From assembly GCF_002009015.1 (NCBI RefSeq), contig NZ_LZDE01000344.1, positions 35,943 to 99,942 of the forward strand: a DNA stretch of 64,000 bases. The letters are read 5' to 3'. The position numbers and the translations under genes are program-made. Below the pieces are notes generated by a model. It did not search any database and had not been told where the DNA came from. It was given only the letters and a program-made list of their open reading frames with translations. Positions 18,144 through 26,723 of this stretch are shown one piece after another. Position 1 is the first letter of the stretch, and each line of letters begins with the position of its first letter. This stretch comes from Microbulbifer mangrovi (lineage in GTDB: Bacteria; Pseudomonadota; Gammaproteobacteria; Pseudomonadales; Cellvibrionaceae).

Positions 18144-18923
18144 ATGGGTACCTGGTTGGCGGCGGCTTCTCTAGTGGTGTCCGGTTGCAACGCACCTGAA
18201 TCAGTGACCGCACAGGCAGCCGTGATAGGGCGGGCGCAGCTGGTAGAGCCCGCAGGCAGCGCGGCACAGGTGCGCTATTGCGAGTACTTTCTGGTGCCTC
18301 AGGGTGGGCCTCAGACCAGCGGGGAAGCCAGTAATATTCGCGTGGTGTACTACGCGCCGGAGGGACGCGAAGGCAGCAAGGTTGCTGAGAAGCGGATCAC
18401 TGGTGTTATCGATGAGACCGGGGTTCTACTGTCCACCCGCCCACAGATTGCCCAGGAAGATTTCCGTCTCGGCGAAGTCCGGGAGGTTTCTCGATCCGAA
18501 ACCGGGTGGCGCATGCGCTACCGGGCAGACCGGGAGTCCGGGTTTACCGAAAACACCCTGCCCATGGATAAGCTGGATGTGATCGATGCCGGTTTCGACC
18601 CGTACGTCCGCCAGCACTGGCATCGGTTAGAGGCGGGGGAGACTGTGCAGTTCCAGTTTGCCTCCCCGGTGCACGGCCGCTCGATCAAGCTGAGAGCCAG
18701 GGCGATCCCCTGTGCGCGAGAGGCGTCGGATCTCTGTCTGCGTGTTGAGCTGGCGCAGGCATTCTTGCGCTGGATTGCCGGAGGGGGAATCGACCTTGAA
18801 TACAGTGCCGGGACAGACGGCAAACCCGGTTCCGCGAGGTTGACGCGCTTTGTCGGCGTTACCAACCTGCTGGATAAGGCCGGCGAGCCACAGCGCCTGC
18901 AGCTGGACTACTTCTATCGTTGA
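18144..18923 (+). CDS. Predicted lipoprotein of unknown function at the end of the lipid operon
   Basis: I use the ATG at 18144 because CCGGAGG lies at the proper distance; a GTG at 18138 sits inside that site. The 259-residue product has a short lipoprotein signal with lipobox VSGC. The mature part is rich in beta-strand patterns, with three further cysteines (the YCEYF, IPCAR and LCLRV segments) that could form disulfides in the periplasm. I do not recognise a family. The last segment (TRFVGVTNLLDKAGEPQRLQLDY) resembles the closing strands of DUF3108-like beta barrels only loosely. It follows DUF2878 by 62 bp. Confidence 0.68.
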   Translation: MGTWLAAASLVVSGCNAPESVTAQAAVIGRAQLVEPAGSAAQVRYCEYFLVPQGGPQTSGEASNIRVVYYAPEGREGSKVAEKRITGVIDETGVLLSTRPQIAQEDFRLGEVREVSRSETGWRMRYRADRESGFTENTLPMDKLDVIDAGFDPYVRQHWHRLEAGETVQFQFASPVHGRSIKLRARAIPCAREASDLCLRVELAQAFLRWIAGGGIDLEYSAGTDGKPGSARLTRFVGVTNLLDKAGEPQRLQLDYFYR

Positions 18924-19063
18924 GTCCGGGGCGAACCTCTAGGCGTACATCCAAACAATCTGTTCCTAGCCGATCCCGTTATATTTCTACATGGGTTGGC
19001 GCGCTTCTCCACAATCGTCTAAACCTAAGTAGATACAGGCGACAAATGTGGTGAGGAGCGCCA

Positions 19064-19459
19064 ATGAGATCCAAGATCCTGGCCGCTGTGGGCCTAAGCG
19101 CAGCAACCCTGTTTGGATGTGCCTACCAGCAGGAACAGGTATACGGCGCAGGCAATATCGTGATTGATACCTACGGCGTGAACATGCGGCAATACCAGCT
19201 GGATCTTGCGGACTGCAAAACCATGTCCATGGCGGCGCGCAACGATGCCGGGCGCCGCGGGGTGACCCGCGCTGCGGGTGGTGCGCTGCTGGGTGGTGCG
19301 CTGGGCGCGATCATCGGCGATACCAGTAGTGCAGCAGCGGCAGCCGCCGGCGCCGGGGCATTGATCGGCGGCGTGAGTGGCGTCGGCAGTGCACACGCTG
19401 AAGAGAGTTACATCGCCCGTAACTGTCTGCGAGGTCGGGGTTACCGTGTGTTGAATTAG
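19064..19459 (+). CDS. Glycine-zipper lipoprotein
   Basis: This 131-residue protein has a lipoprotein signal (AAVGLSAATLFGC, Cys19) followed by a mature domain dominated by a glycine zipper (GGALLGGALGAIIGDTSSA … GAGALIGGVSG, residues about 68-108). Such segments pack as helix pairs in membranes, as in SlyB/YMGG-type outer-membrane lipoproteins. Two cysteines at Cys46 and Cys124 may pair. The gene has its own gap of 140 bp and a terminator, so it may be a separate unit. Confidence 0.8.
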   Translation: MRSKILAAVGLSAATLFGCAYQQEQVYGAGNIVIDTYGVNMRQYQLDLADCKTMSMAARNDAGRRGVTRAAGGALLGGALGAIIGDTSSAAAAAAGAGALIGGVSGVGSAHAEESYIARNCLRGRGYRVLN

Positions 19460-19490
19460 CAGAATTATTCGGCAAACCACAGGATGTTGC

Positions 19491-19514
19491 GCCGGGCTTT
19501 GGCCCGGCTTTTTT
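19491..19514 (+). terminator. Rho-independent terminator after the glycine-zipper gene
   Basis: The perfect stem GCCGGGC / GCCCGGC with loop TTTG is followed by TTTTTT. Confidence 0.92.
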
Positions 19515-19642
19515 GTATTCCCTGGTTTTGGCACGGCAGAAAAGATTAGCGGCCGTCATCAAACTGTCACCAAAAATTCATTTCCCTGACGCCATCTACA
19601 AATTTATGTCGTTAAAATCTCCCGCAAAATATGGGGGTTTCT

Positions 19643-21469
19643 ATGCGACTATTTTCCAATCTGATACTGGCCGCTCTGCTGGTATGTACCATTCCTTTCG
19701 CCACCGCGGACACTTCAGAAGGTGTGCATGGGGCGCTGGAAAAGCGTGTGACCGAGATTATTCAGCGCATGTCACGGGAGTTGTCCCCGGAGGAGCGTGT
19801 TGCCCTCACACCGCAGTCGGCTGCCGCATTCCTGTCACAGGACGAGCGCGAATATCTCGGTACCGCGTTTTCCCGCTTCCGTGTAGACCGGCCCTCGGTC
19901 ATTCATGTCGCATTTGATTCCTCATACGGTGAGACGCCATTCTGGCTAGGCGACCAGGGTTTTACCCGGTCCAGCGCCCTCGATTTTATTGTGGATGAAG
20001 AAGATTCTTACCATGTCTGGTCAAAGCGCGTGGGCGCAGGGGAGGTCGACCTGGGTGTGCCCAGCCTTTCCGGCGAGTTGAAGCCCTATCTGGTATTTGC
20101 GGCGCCTGTAGACGGTGGGCGGGCAATCGAGATAACACCGCTGGTTTCCGGTGTGGATGTGGCGGTCGCGAAAGTAGGCGGCCTGCCGTTTATCGACGAC
20201 AACGATTACTTCAATACCCTGCCGCAGGCGCTTGTCGGCCTGCCGGTGTTGCGCAGCTTCGAGAGCTGGGAGCTGGTGTCGCGCTTTGTCGGGTATTTTC
20301 GTGAAACCCGCTACCCCTCTTCGGCACAGCCCGACCACTTACAGCTGACCTGGCAGGGTAATCCCGCGACTTCTGCCACCGTGCAGTGGCGCACAGATGA
20401 CAGTGTCGACAACGGGCTTCTGTGGTTTGCCCCCAGGGACCAGTTTTTCACTGCGGGCCGCAAAGCCGTGCAGCGGAAGAAAGCTACCTATACCGAATTG
20501 CGCAGCCTGCAGGTAGTCAACGATCCCGTTGTGCGCCTGCACCGGGTGTCTCTTGAGAATCTGTCGCCGGCAACGGACTACCTGTACGCGGTCAGCGCGG
20601 ACAACGGCGAGAGCTGGTCGGCTCCGCGCGAGTTTCGCACCGCCGCGAGTTCGCCCTCCGAGCCGTTTTCCTTCGTGTATCTGGGAGACCCGCAAAATGG
20701 CCTGGACCGCTGGGGCCAGCTGATTCGACAGGCCGACTTTGAATTTCCCAATGCGCGCTTTTACATGATTGCCGGAGACCTGATCGATCATGGTCAGGAG
20801 CAGGACAACTGGGACCAGTTCTTCCACGAGGGCAGCTCGGTATTCGACCGTTCCATGGTGGTACCGGCGCTGGGAAATCACGACAGCCACGGTGGGTATC
20901 CCGCCTTATACCTGAAGCAATTTGCGTTGCCGGAAAATGGCAGCAGCAAGCTGGATCCCGGCCGCACCTATCACGTTACTTACCAGGATCTGCTGGTGGT
21001 AGTGATGGATTCCAATTACCACTTGGTTGAGCCCGAGTTACAGGTGGACTGGCTGGATCGTGTGCTGGGTGAAAGTACCGCGCGCTGGAAAGTAGTGATC
21101 TATCACCACCCGTTCTACGCCTCCCGTGAAGGACGGGACAACAAGTCGATTCGGGATGCCTGGGGACCGATTTTTGACAAGCACAACGTGGATATCGCTT
21201 TCCAGGGTCACGACCATGCATATATGCGCACGGTGCCTATGCGAGGCAATGAGCCCGCAGTGGAAGGGGAGCAAGGGACTGTATACCTGGTAGCGGTTTC
21301 CGGTACCAAAATGTACGAGCAGGCGTTGCCCGAATTTGCCGCCTTTGGCGCGGTAAATACCCGCACTTATCAGGTGATCGACGTCGACCCGCTATCGGGG
21401 TCGCTCAAGTACCGGGCGATTGATGGTGAGGGCAATATCATTGACCGGTTCTCGCTTAGGAAGTTTTGA
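19643..21469 (+). CDS. Exported metallophosphoesterase (purple acid phosphatase-like)
   Basis: The ATG at 19643 follows GGGGG and opens a normal signal peptide (MRLFSNLILAALLVCTIPFATA), giving 608 residues; an ATG four codons upstream is less likely. The N-terminal half holds an unassigned domain and then a fibronectin-like purple-acid-phosphatase N-domain (TSATVQWRTDDS … PATDYLYAVS). The catalytic domain shows the five metal motifs GDP, GDLIDHG, GNHDSHG, HHPFY and GHDHAYMR. It would cleave phosphomonoesters or related substrates in the periplasm or outside the cell. There is a single gene with its own leader. Confidence 0.88.
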   Translation: MRLFSNLILAALLVCTIPFATADTSEGVHGALEKRVTEIIQRMSRELSPEERVALTPQSAAAFLSQDEREYLGTAFSRFRVDRPSVIHVAFDSSYGETPFWLGDQGFTRSSALDFIVDEEDSYHVWSKRVGAGEVDLGVPSLSGELKPYLVFAAPVDGGRAIEITPLVSGVDVAVAKVGGLPFIDDNDYFNTLPQALVGLPVLRSFESWELVSRFVGYFRETRYPSSAQPDHLQLTWQGNPATSATVQWRTDDSVDNGLLWFAPRDQFFTAGRKAVQRKKATYTELRSLQVVNDPVVRLHRVSLENLSPATDYLYAVSADNGESWSAPREFRTAASSPSEPFSFVYLGDPQNGLDRWGQLIRQADFEFPNARFYMIAGDLIDHGQEQDNWDQFFHEGSSVFDRSMVVPALGNHDSHGGYPALYLKQFALPENGSSKLDPGRTYHVTYQDLLVVVMDSNYHLVEPELQVDWLDRVLGESTARWKVVIYHHPFYASREGRDNKSIRDAWGPIFDKHNVDIAFQGHDHAYMRTVPMRGNEPAVEGEQGTVYLVAVSGTKMYEQALPEFAAFGAVNTRTYQVIDVDPLSGSLKYRAIDGEGNIIDRFSLRKF

Positions 21470-21540
21470 TCAACCATCACAGCCAAACGTGAGGTGATGA
21501 CAGGCATGTTTGAGTTGGCTGAATGTGTTTTCGTGAAAAC

Positions 21541-21571
21541 AAAAAAAGCCCGCACGTCGCCGTGCGGGCTT
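21541..21571 (-). terminator. Terminator of the di-haem peroxidase-like gene
   Basis: The 11-bp stem AAGCCCGCACG / CGTGCGGGCTT has loop TCGC. The A-run 21541-21547 on the plus strand is a U-tract for minus-strand transcripts, so it best serves the gene ending at 21590. Confidence 0.88.
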
Positions 21572-21589
21572 GCCCGGTCGTCCGACTAA

Positions 21590-24565
21590 CTAGGGCATTA
21601 CAGGAGGCGCCGCATAGGGCACTTCAATTTTGGATTTTCCGTTGACGTCAGAAATATCCATATCGCAGTGTGTTTTCAGATCGTGAGCGAATCCCGATGC
21701 ATTTTGAAGTACTTCCTGGAAGGTGATAATACGGTTAGAACTACCTTCCGCACCGACCGCCGCGATATCAGCGAGCTTGGTACGACCTTGTTTGTCGTGA
21801 CCATGGGGAACGCAAATTTGCGGGTGGTCAAATTTGCCCTGCTGGTAGGCAGCGCCCCAGTCGGTCAAGCCGGTCTCCATCATTTCGATCATGGCTGCCT
21901 CTCGATCGGCACCCACATCAAAGATGCGTAGTCCCGCATCCAGGTTGTGGCGGTTCAGTTTGGAAAAGCCGAAGCGTTTATCGTCGTCCGCATCAAAATC
22001 GACAATGGTCTTATAAAACTCCAGTACCTGACGCAGGTTCATTTTTGAGCCGTTATGCATAAACGGTCCGGTGAACTTGGTCATACGGATGGTTGGTGTT
22101 TTAAAGAAACCATAGCGGAGCGCCAGATCGTCACTCGGGACGTTTGGATCACAGATTGTCGGCGGTGGATCCATTTCCGGGTCACAAGCCAGGTTCATGG
22201 CGAACGGCTTGGCCGAAAGGTCGCTAGGCGATTTGGGTACCTGCACACCGCCGAGACCCACGCCAGCTTCCAGTCGGTCGGCAATTTTCTGCAGAACCGA
22301 TTTGGATTCCGGCGTGTTATACGGATAGGGTAATTCACCGGGAAGCATACCTATGAGCTGTGCCAGCCTCGCTTTGGACAGTGGTATGATCCCTCCGTTG
22401 GTCGTCAAGATATCTCCACCAACACTGACGTCTTCCGCGGTTGGGCGAACCGCAATATTGTAGAAGCCAGAATCGTAGACCCCCTGGTTTTCAAAGGTGT
22501 TCATTCTTTCCAGAATGGCAGGAGGCTCTTCACCGGGAACCGGGTCTACGCCACCAAATCCAACCGTGGCACTGATGGTGGCACCGGTAAACTCAGCGGA
22601 GGAGTGGCATGCGGCGCAGTCTGTCGCACCGGCCTGGAAACGCCCCATACCCTCATCGATATTGGCGATGGTGGCGGCAGCAGCCTCGCAAACACGGGAA
22701 CTGTACGGAGGTGCACACCCTCCAATAGGCTCACCCGCGGCAAGTGCGCCGCTTTCCGGCTGGTTCGGCGCTTTGGGGGCTTCGGATCCGGTTTCCGCTT
22801 TAGGATGGATAAACTCTGCAAACTTGTAGGAGCAGGAGTCATAAGCGGCAGCAGCTTCCTCGGGAGTATCTTCCGGTGGGAGCATCGCCGTACAATCCTC
22901 AAAGGCTACACCATCGCCCTCCGGCTGGAGTTCAGTCCAGTCGATTACCATCATGAAGCGACCGTTGACACGCTCAAATTTCCGGTTCGGTGCGCCTGCT
23001 GGCGGACGGGCTTTACCCACATCCAGGCGTACCAGTATTCTCCCGTCAGCGCTGATATGCTCGACCATCGTTTTCGGACCATTATTACCTTCTGGGTCCG
23101 AATCGATCATGCCGCCAGCCATCAGGTCGACAATGGTGTTGCCCGTGGTGAGCATCGCTTCATAGGCCTGCACGCCAAGACCCCAGAACAGGTTGAAGTT
23201 GACCTCCATCAGGGTTCTGTTGTCCGAGCCGTAACCACAGTTGCTCATGTCCACTTTTTCGGTGAAGTCGGAAGCAGCGGTCAGGCAAACGTCGTTGCCA
23301 TTGCCGTCTCCCCAGAATTTCTCTACGAAGATGTCTTTGACAAAGTCGGAGTAGAGATAGTCGTCAACACCGCGCTTCTGAGATTCACCGACACCACAGC
23401 TGATCAGGCTCCCTAAAAGGGAGTCATTGCAGTTCACCCACTGTCCGTAAAGCGGGGTGAGGTGAAGCATTTTGCGGCCGAGATTGTAAGTGGGCTCGTT
23501 GCCTCCACCGCGGTGGGTAAACTCCATTTCCAGGTCACTGCCGATCGGGCCTACTGCCTGGGAGGCAAGTGATGAAAATGGGATCAGAACGCCATGTTTC
23601 TGGGCATAGTCCCCGCCGTAATAAACACGCAATTTCGCGTCCGGGTCGCGGAATCCCAGTGTGTTTACGCCGTTAAAAAACATATCCGCACGACCATCCC
23701 AGAAACTGCGCTGGTTGAAGATGGCGTTGTAGGTTGTCGGTGTATTGCGCGGTTCTACCCGTCGCACGGTCTTGGGGAATGCCGGATCATTGGGGAAGTC
23801 CACTGGGAACAGAACGTCGTCGTCGTCAAATCCCAGGTCTTTTGCATTAATCGTTCCGGCATCCTGCGCGGAGCCGGCGATCAGACCGGTAAACAATGTG
23901 GCGCGCACCCCTTGGGAGGAAACGACATCGTTTACGTCGTAGTTGGCAATACTATTCAGGACAGAACTGTCAACAAGGTTGCCTGGAGTCCCGTTGCCTT
24001 GGTCCGGGGTTGCCCCCGAACTGATGAGTGTACTTTCGCTAACCGGCAAGCCGCGCGGTGAATTTACGCCACCGTAATGCGCTGCGGTAAGCTTCTTGTT
24101 GGCCCCCAGCAATTGGTGTGACATGTCCCCACCGCGGAGACCTGGACTCATGCTATTGACTCGTCGTACGTCAGCGCCAGAGTTGAAGTGGCAGCTGGCG
24201 CATGCCTGAACTCCGTCACTGCCAACCTGCATGTCGTAAAAGAACAGCTTTCCAAGTCGTTGTAGCGCTACGCGCTTGCCTGGTTTGGTGATTTGCTCCC
24301 ATTCCGAAGTGCTAACACCTTCGCCTTCGCCATCTAGTAAGCCCAGCATGTTTACATCGGGAACAGTGACTTTCTTGAGAGGAGGGGGATCAGCCAAGGT
24401 CGGTCCAGCAATCAAGGACAGAGATAGTCCCCAAGCGCCGCCTCGCTGTAGAAACACACGGGTTATGGAGGTTCGACGTCCTGAAGGTTGTTCGAGGTGT
24501 GACTCTGGAGGTGCGATTGACGGTTTATCCCTGTGCGGATAGCAATCGCCATTACGGCAAGGCAT
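21590..24565 (-). CDS. Very large di-haem cytochrome c peroxidase/MauG-like protein
   Basis: This 991-residue protein has two haem c motifs, CASCH (Cys122, Cys125, His126) and CAACH (Cys650, Cys653, His654). Classic family signatures are RNTPTTYNAIFNQRSFWDGRA and TPTIRMTKFTGPFMHNGSK. Normal bacterial di-haem peroxidases are about 320-450 residues; here over 300 extra residues lie between and around the haem domains. A twin-basic, hydrophobic segment at residues 30-58 may be a long export signal. The start is supported by GAGAGGGA. I infer periplasmic redox chemistry, either peroxide reduction or MauG-like protein oxidation; the substrate is unknown. It is monocistronic. Confidence 0.82.
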   Translation of the reverse strand: MPCRNGDCYPHRDKPSIAPPESHLEQPSGRRTSITRVFLQRGGAWGLSLSLIAGPTLADPPPLKKVTVPDVNMLGLLDGEGEGVSTSEWEQITKPGKRVALQRLGKLFFYDMQVGSDGVQACASCHFNSGADVRRVNSMSPGLRGGDMSHQLLGANKKLTAAHYGGVNSPRGLPVSESTLISSGATPDQGNGTPGNLVDSSVLNSIANYDVNDVVSSQGVRATLFTGLIAGSAQDAGTINAKDLGFDDDDVLFPVDFPNDPAFPKTVRRVEPRNTPTTYNAIFNQRSFWDGRADMFFNGVNTLGFRDPDAKLRVYYGGDYAQKHGVLIPFSSLASQAVGPIGSDLEMEFTHRGGGNEPTYNLGRKMLHLTPLYGQWVNCNDSLLGSLISCGVGESQKRGVDDYLYSDFVKDIFVEKFWGDGNGNDVCLTAASDFTEKVDMSNCGYGSDNRTLMEVNFNLFWGLGVQAYEAMLTTGNTIVDLMAGGMIDSDPEGNNGPKTMVEHISADGRILVRLDVGKARPPAGAPNRKFERVNGRFMMVIDWTELQPEGDGVAFEDCTAMLPPEDTPEEAAAAYDSCSYKFAEFIHPKAETGSEAPKAPNQPESGALAAGEPIGGCAPPYSSRVCEAAAATIANIDEGMGRFQAGATDCAACHSSAEFTGATISATVGFGGVDPVPGEEPPAILERMNTFENQGVYDSGFYNIAVRPTAEDVSVGGDILTTNGGIIPLSKARLAQLIGMLPGELPYPYNTPESKSVLQKIADRLEAGVGLGGVQVPKSPSDLSAKPFAMNLACDPEMDPPPTICDPNVPSDDLALRYGFFKTPTIRMTKFTGPFMHNGSKMNLRQVLEFYKTIVDFDADDDKRFGFSKLNRHNLDAGLRIFDVGADREAAMIEMMETGLTDWGAAYQQGKFDHPQICVPHGHDKQGRTKLADIAAVGAEGSSNRIITFQEVLQNASGFAHDLKTHCDMDISDVNGKSKIEVPYAAPPVMP

Positions 24566-25741
24566 AGCTAGATCCCTCTCGCTGGTTACTCTGATCGATA
24601 CTTCTCATTGCCACAGATCACCGGGGCGGAAATCTCTTACGATGGTGTAAAAGCATCCCCGGCTGATTGATCATTTTTTGGGCAACCTTTAAAAAATAGG
24701 TTTTCGTTTTGCATATGACAACTGGCTTCGCGGCCTATCAGTTATAAGAGTGAGAAGGAAGTTTCTGAGAAAAATGACTCAGCTGGCAGGTGATTCTGGT
24801 GTGGAGATAGTGTTTTTTACGAAAAGATTCTGTGGCGCCTATTTCTCGAAAAGTAAAAATTTCAAATAAAACAATAGTTAACGGCTTTGCGTACCCATTG
24901 ATCGTGGATCTAGGTCGTCGTGCTTACCAATAGCTGCTGTATTTGAGTGGCGGGTTAAATTGAGAAATTATTACGGGCAGAATTTAACATTTTTAAATTT
25001 TTGCGATCTTTTGTTATACCCCTTTTGCTTTTATTTTTTTATGGGATACGAATATAAAATTATATCGATTAGCTAGTAGGGGCTATTGTTAAAAAAATAA
25101 AAAAAACTATAAGCCGTTTTTACCTGTTCCCCAATAAGTATGCATTTGGGGTATGTAACTTTATTGAGCTTGTCTTGAATGCCGCACTACGCACTAGTAG
25201 AAATTCGGCGTAAAAATTGAGTGTTTTGATATCAGGTTCTTCGATGCCTTATGGCTGTGACGTTTGCTGCATTCTGGCGGGTCGCAGCATGCGCCGTTTT
25301 TGCTTAATCACAACTTTTTTCCTAGTGAATTAAAACTTCCCTCCCATGGCGACTAATCCGGCTCGACTCAAAACTGAATACCGATTGTTCATTATTCGAG
25401 CTTGTTGTACGAAATAAGATCGGTCCCTACAAGGTAAGACGACTAATTCATCCTGTGCAGTAGTTTTGCTGTCACTCGCCGGTTGGCTTCAGTTAGTGCA
25501 GTCCTTGTCTGTCGTAGCAGTTTTCACCTGACAATTGAGATAGCCGCAATATGTTCAAAGCTACTGCCATATGGCATTCGGTTTTCTGCCGTTTGTTTTT
25601 TGGGGTTCGCTTTGACATTCGCAGTCAGCTCATCGGGAAATCTGTAAGTCGCGAACGTTAGGTGCGGGAGAGCACCTGTGTAATCGGATGGCGATCACCG
25701 CAATATCGTCAACCGAGGTGTTGATGTTCAAGGAGATATTC
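24566..25741. promoter_or_regulatory. AT-rich 1.2-kb intergenic region upstream of the curlin-like gene
   Basis: No credible coding region is present. The interval is much richer in A and T than its surroundings, especially at 24840-25130, with T- and A-tracts. It is flanked by the divergent starts of the peroxidase-like and curlin-like genes. Long AT-rich leaders are typical of silenced, multiply regulated surface-fibre genes. The ribosome site AAGGAG at about 25729-25734 ends the region. Small RNAs cannot be excluded. Confidence 0.55.
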
Positions 25742-26623
25742 ATGAAGACGTATACCCCGATAGCCGCAGTCATGGTTTTTGCCATCAGCTCGGCAGCCAT
25801 GGCTGAAAATAATACCGCCGTACAGGTGCAGATCGGCGCAATGAACAATGCAATTGCTGATCAAGAAAGTCCGCTCTCATCCGATAATTTCATTCTGCAA
25901 ACCCAATTCGGGTACAGGAACAAAGCTGAAGCAATTCAGGATGGCACTGAAACTGGTAGTGCGATCTTTCAGACCCAGTTCGGACAAATGAACAGGGCAT
26001 CTTCCTTGCAGGAGGATGGTTATGACAATTTGACGAGTGTTCTACAGGTAGGCACCAAAAACAAAGCGTTCACTTTTCAGGTGTTGACGGTGGGTGATCA
26101 CGCACTGGTAGACCAGTATGGCGAGTTCAACCGCGCTGAAGTAAGTCAGATGTGGGGCAACTACAACCTGGGCTCGATCAAGCAGGATGGCACTGGTAAC
26201 AAAGGTTGGATTGATCAATGGGCCAGCGAGTATTCGATAGGTTTGATTGAGCAGCACGGCCAGGATAACCGCGCCCGTACACAACAGTGGGGCACGTTGG
26301 GCTCGCATTCATACACTTATCAGTACGGCACCGGTAACCGGGCCAACGTTACCCAAACAGCCTTCTATAGTGACTCTTTGATCATTCAGCACGGAGAGTA
26401 CAACCGTGCTCGGGTTGATCAATTTGGTGTAGACCTCAGTCAAGTGACACTGCAGGTAGGTATTGGTAACAAAGCCGTGACCATGCAGGAAGAGTATGGG
26501 CACAAATCCTTCACAACCCAGTTGGGTGAATACAACGTTCATCACACCACGCAGCTTGGTTACAATGAAACTGCGGTAGCCACTCAGTTTGGTGCGGCAA
26601 ATAAAGGCGTGATTAATCAGTAA
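25742..26623 (+). CDS. Curlin-repeat amyloid fibre subunit (CsgA/CsgB-like)
   Basis: The ATG at 25742 follows AAGGAG and gives 293 residues with a signal peptide ending near SSAAMA. The mature protein is about twelve curlin-type repeats of the form Q-x-G-x(2)-N-x-A-x(3)-Q, such as QTQFGQMNRASSLQ, QYGEFNRAEVSQ and QVGIGNKAVTMQ, spaced about 22 residues. These build stacked beta-arcades in curli. At 12 repeats it is about twice the size of E. coli CsgA. No csgB partner, CsgG pore, CsgE/F or CsgD regulator lies within the window, so secretion must use genes elsewhere. It is a single-gene unit ending at a terminator. Confidence 0.85.
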   Translation: MKTYTPIAAVMVFAISSAAMAENNTAVQVQIGAMNNAIADQESPLSSDNFILQTQFGYRNKAEAIQDGTETGSAIFQTQFGQMNRASSLQEDGYDNLTSVLQVGTKNKAFTFQVLTVGDHALVDQYGEFNRAEVSQMWGNYNLGSIKQDGTGNKGWIDQWASEYSIGLIEQHGQDNRARTQQWGTLGSHSYTYQYGTGNRANVTQTAFYSDSLIIQHGEYNRARVDQFGVDLSQVTLQVGIGNKAVTMQEEYGHKSFTTQLGEYNVHHTTQLGYNETAVATQFGAANKGVINQ

Positions 26624-26660
26624 CTAGCGTATCTAAATCGCAAGTCTTTTAGTTGCCAAG

Positions 26661-26699
26661 AAAAACGGGCGCGGCTCTTTCGAGCGCGCCCGTTTTTTT
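26661..26699. terminator. Bidirectional terminator between the curlin-like gene and putA
   Basis: A long GC-rich hairpin (ACGGGCGC / GCGCCCGT with inner GCTC/GAGC) has A5 on the left and T7 on the right. It serves both convergent genes. Confidence 0.9.
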
Positions 26700-26723
26700 G
26701 CTGCAACGCTAATGTTGAGAGCG

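Noticed and set aside
25630..25848. Small minus-strand frame in front of the curlin-like gene
   Set aside because: It overlaps the real start and signal peptide and has no ribosome site or homology I can see.
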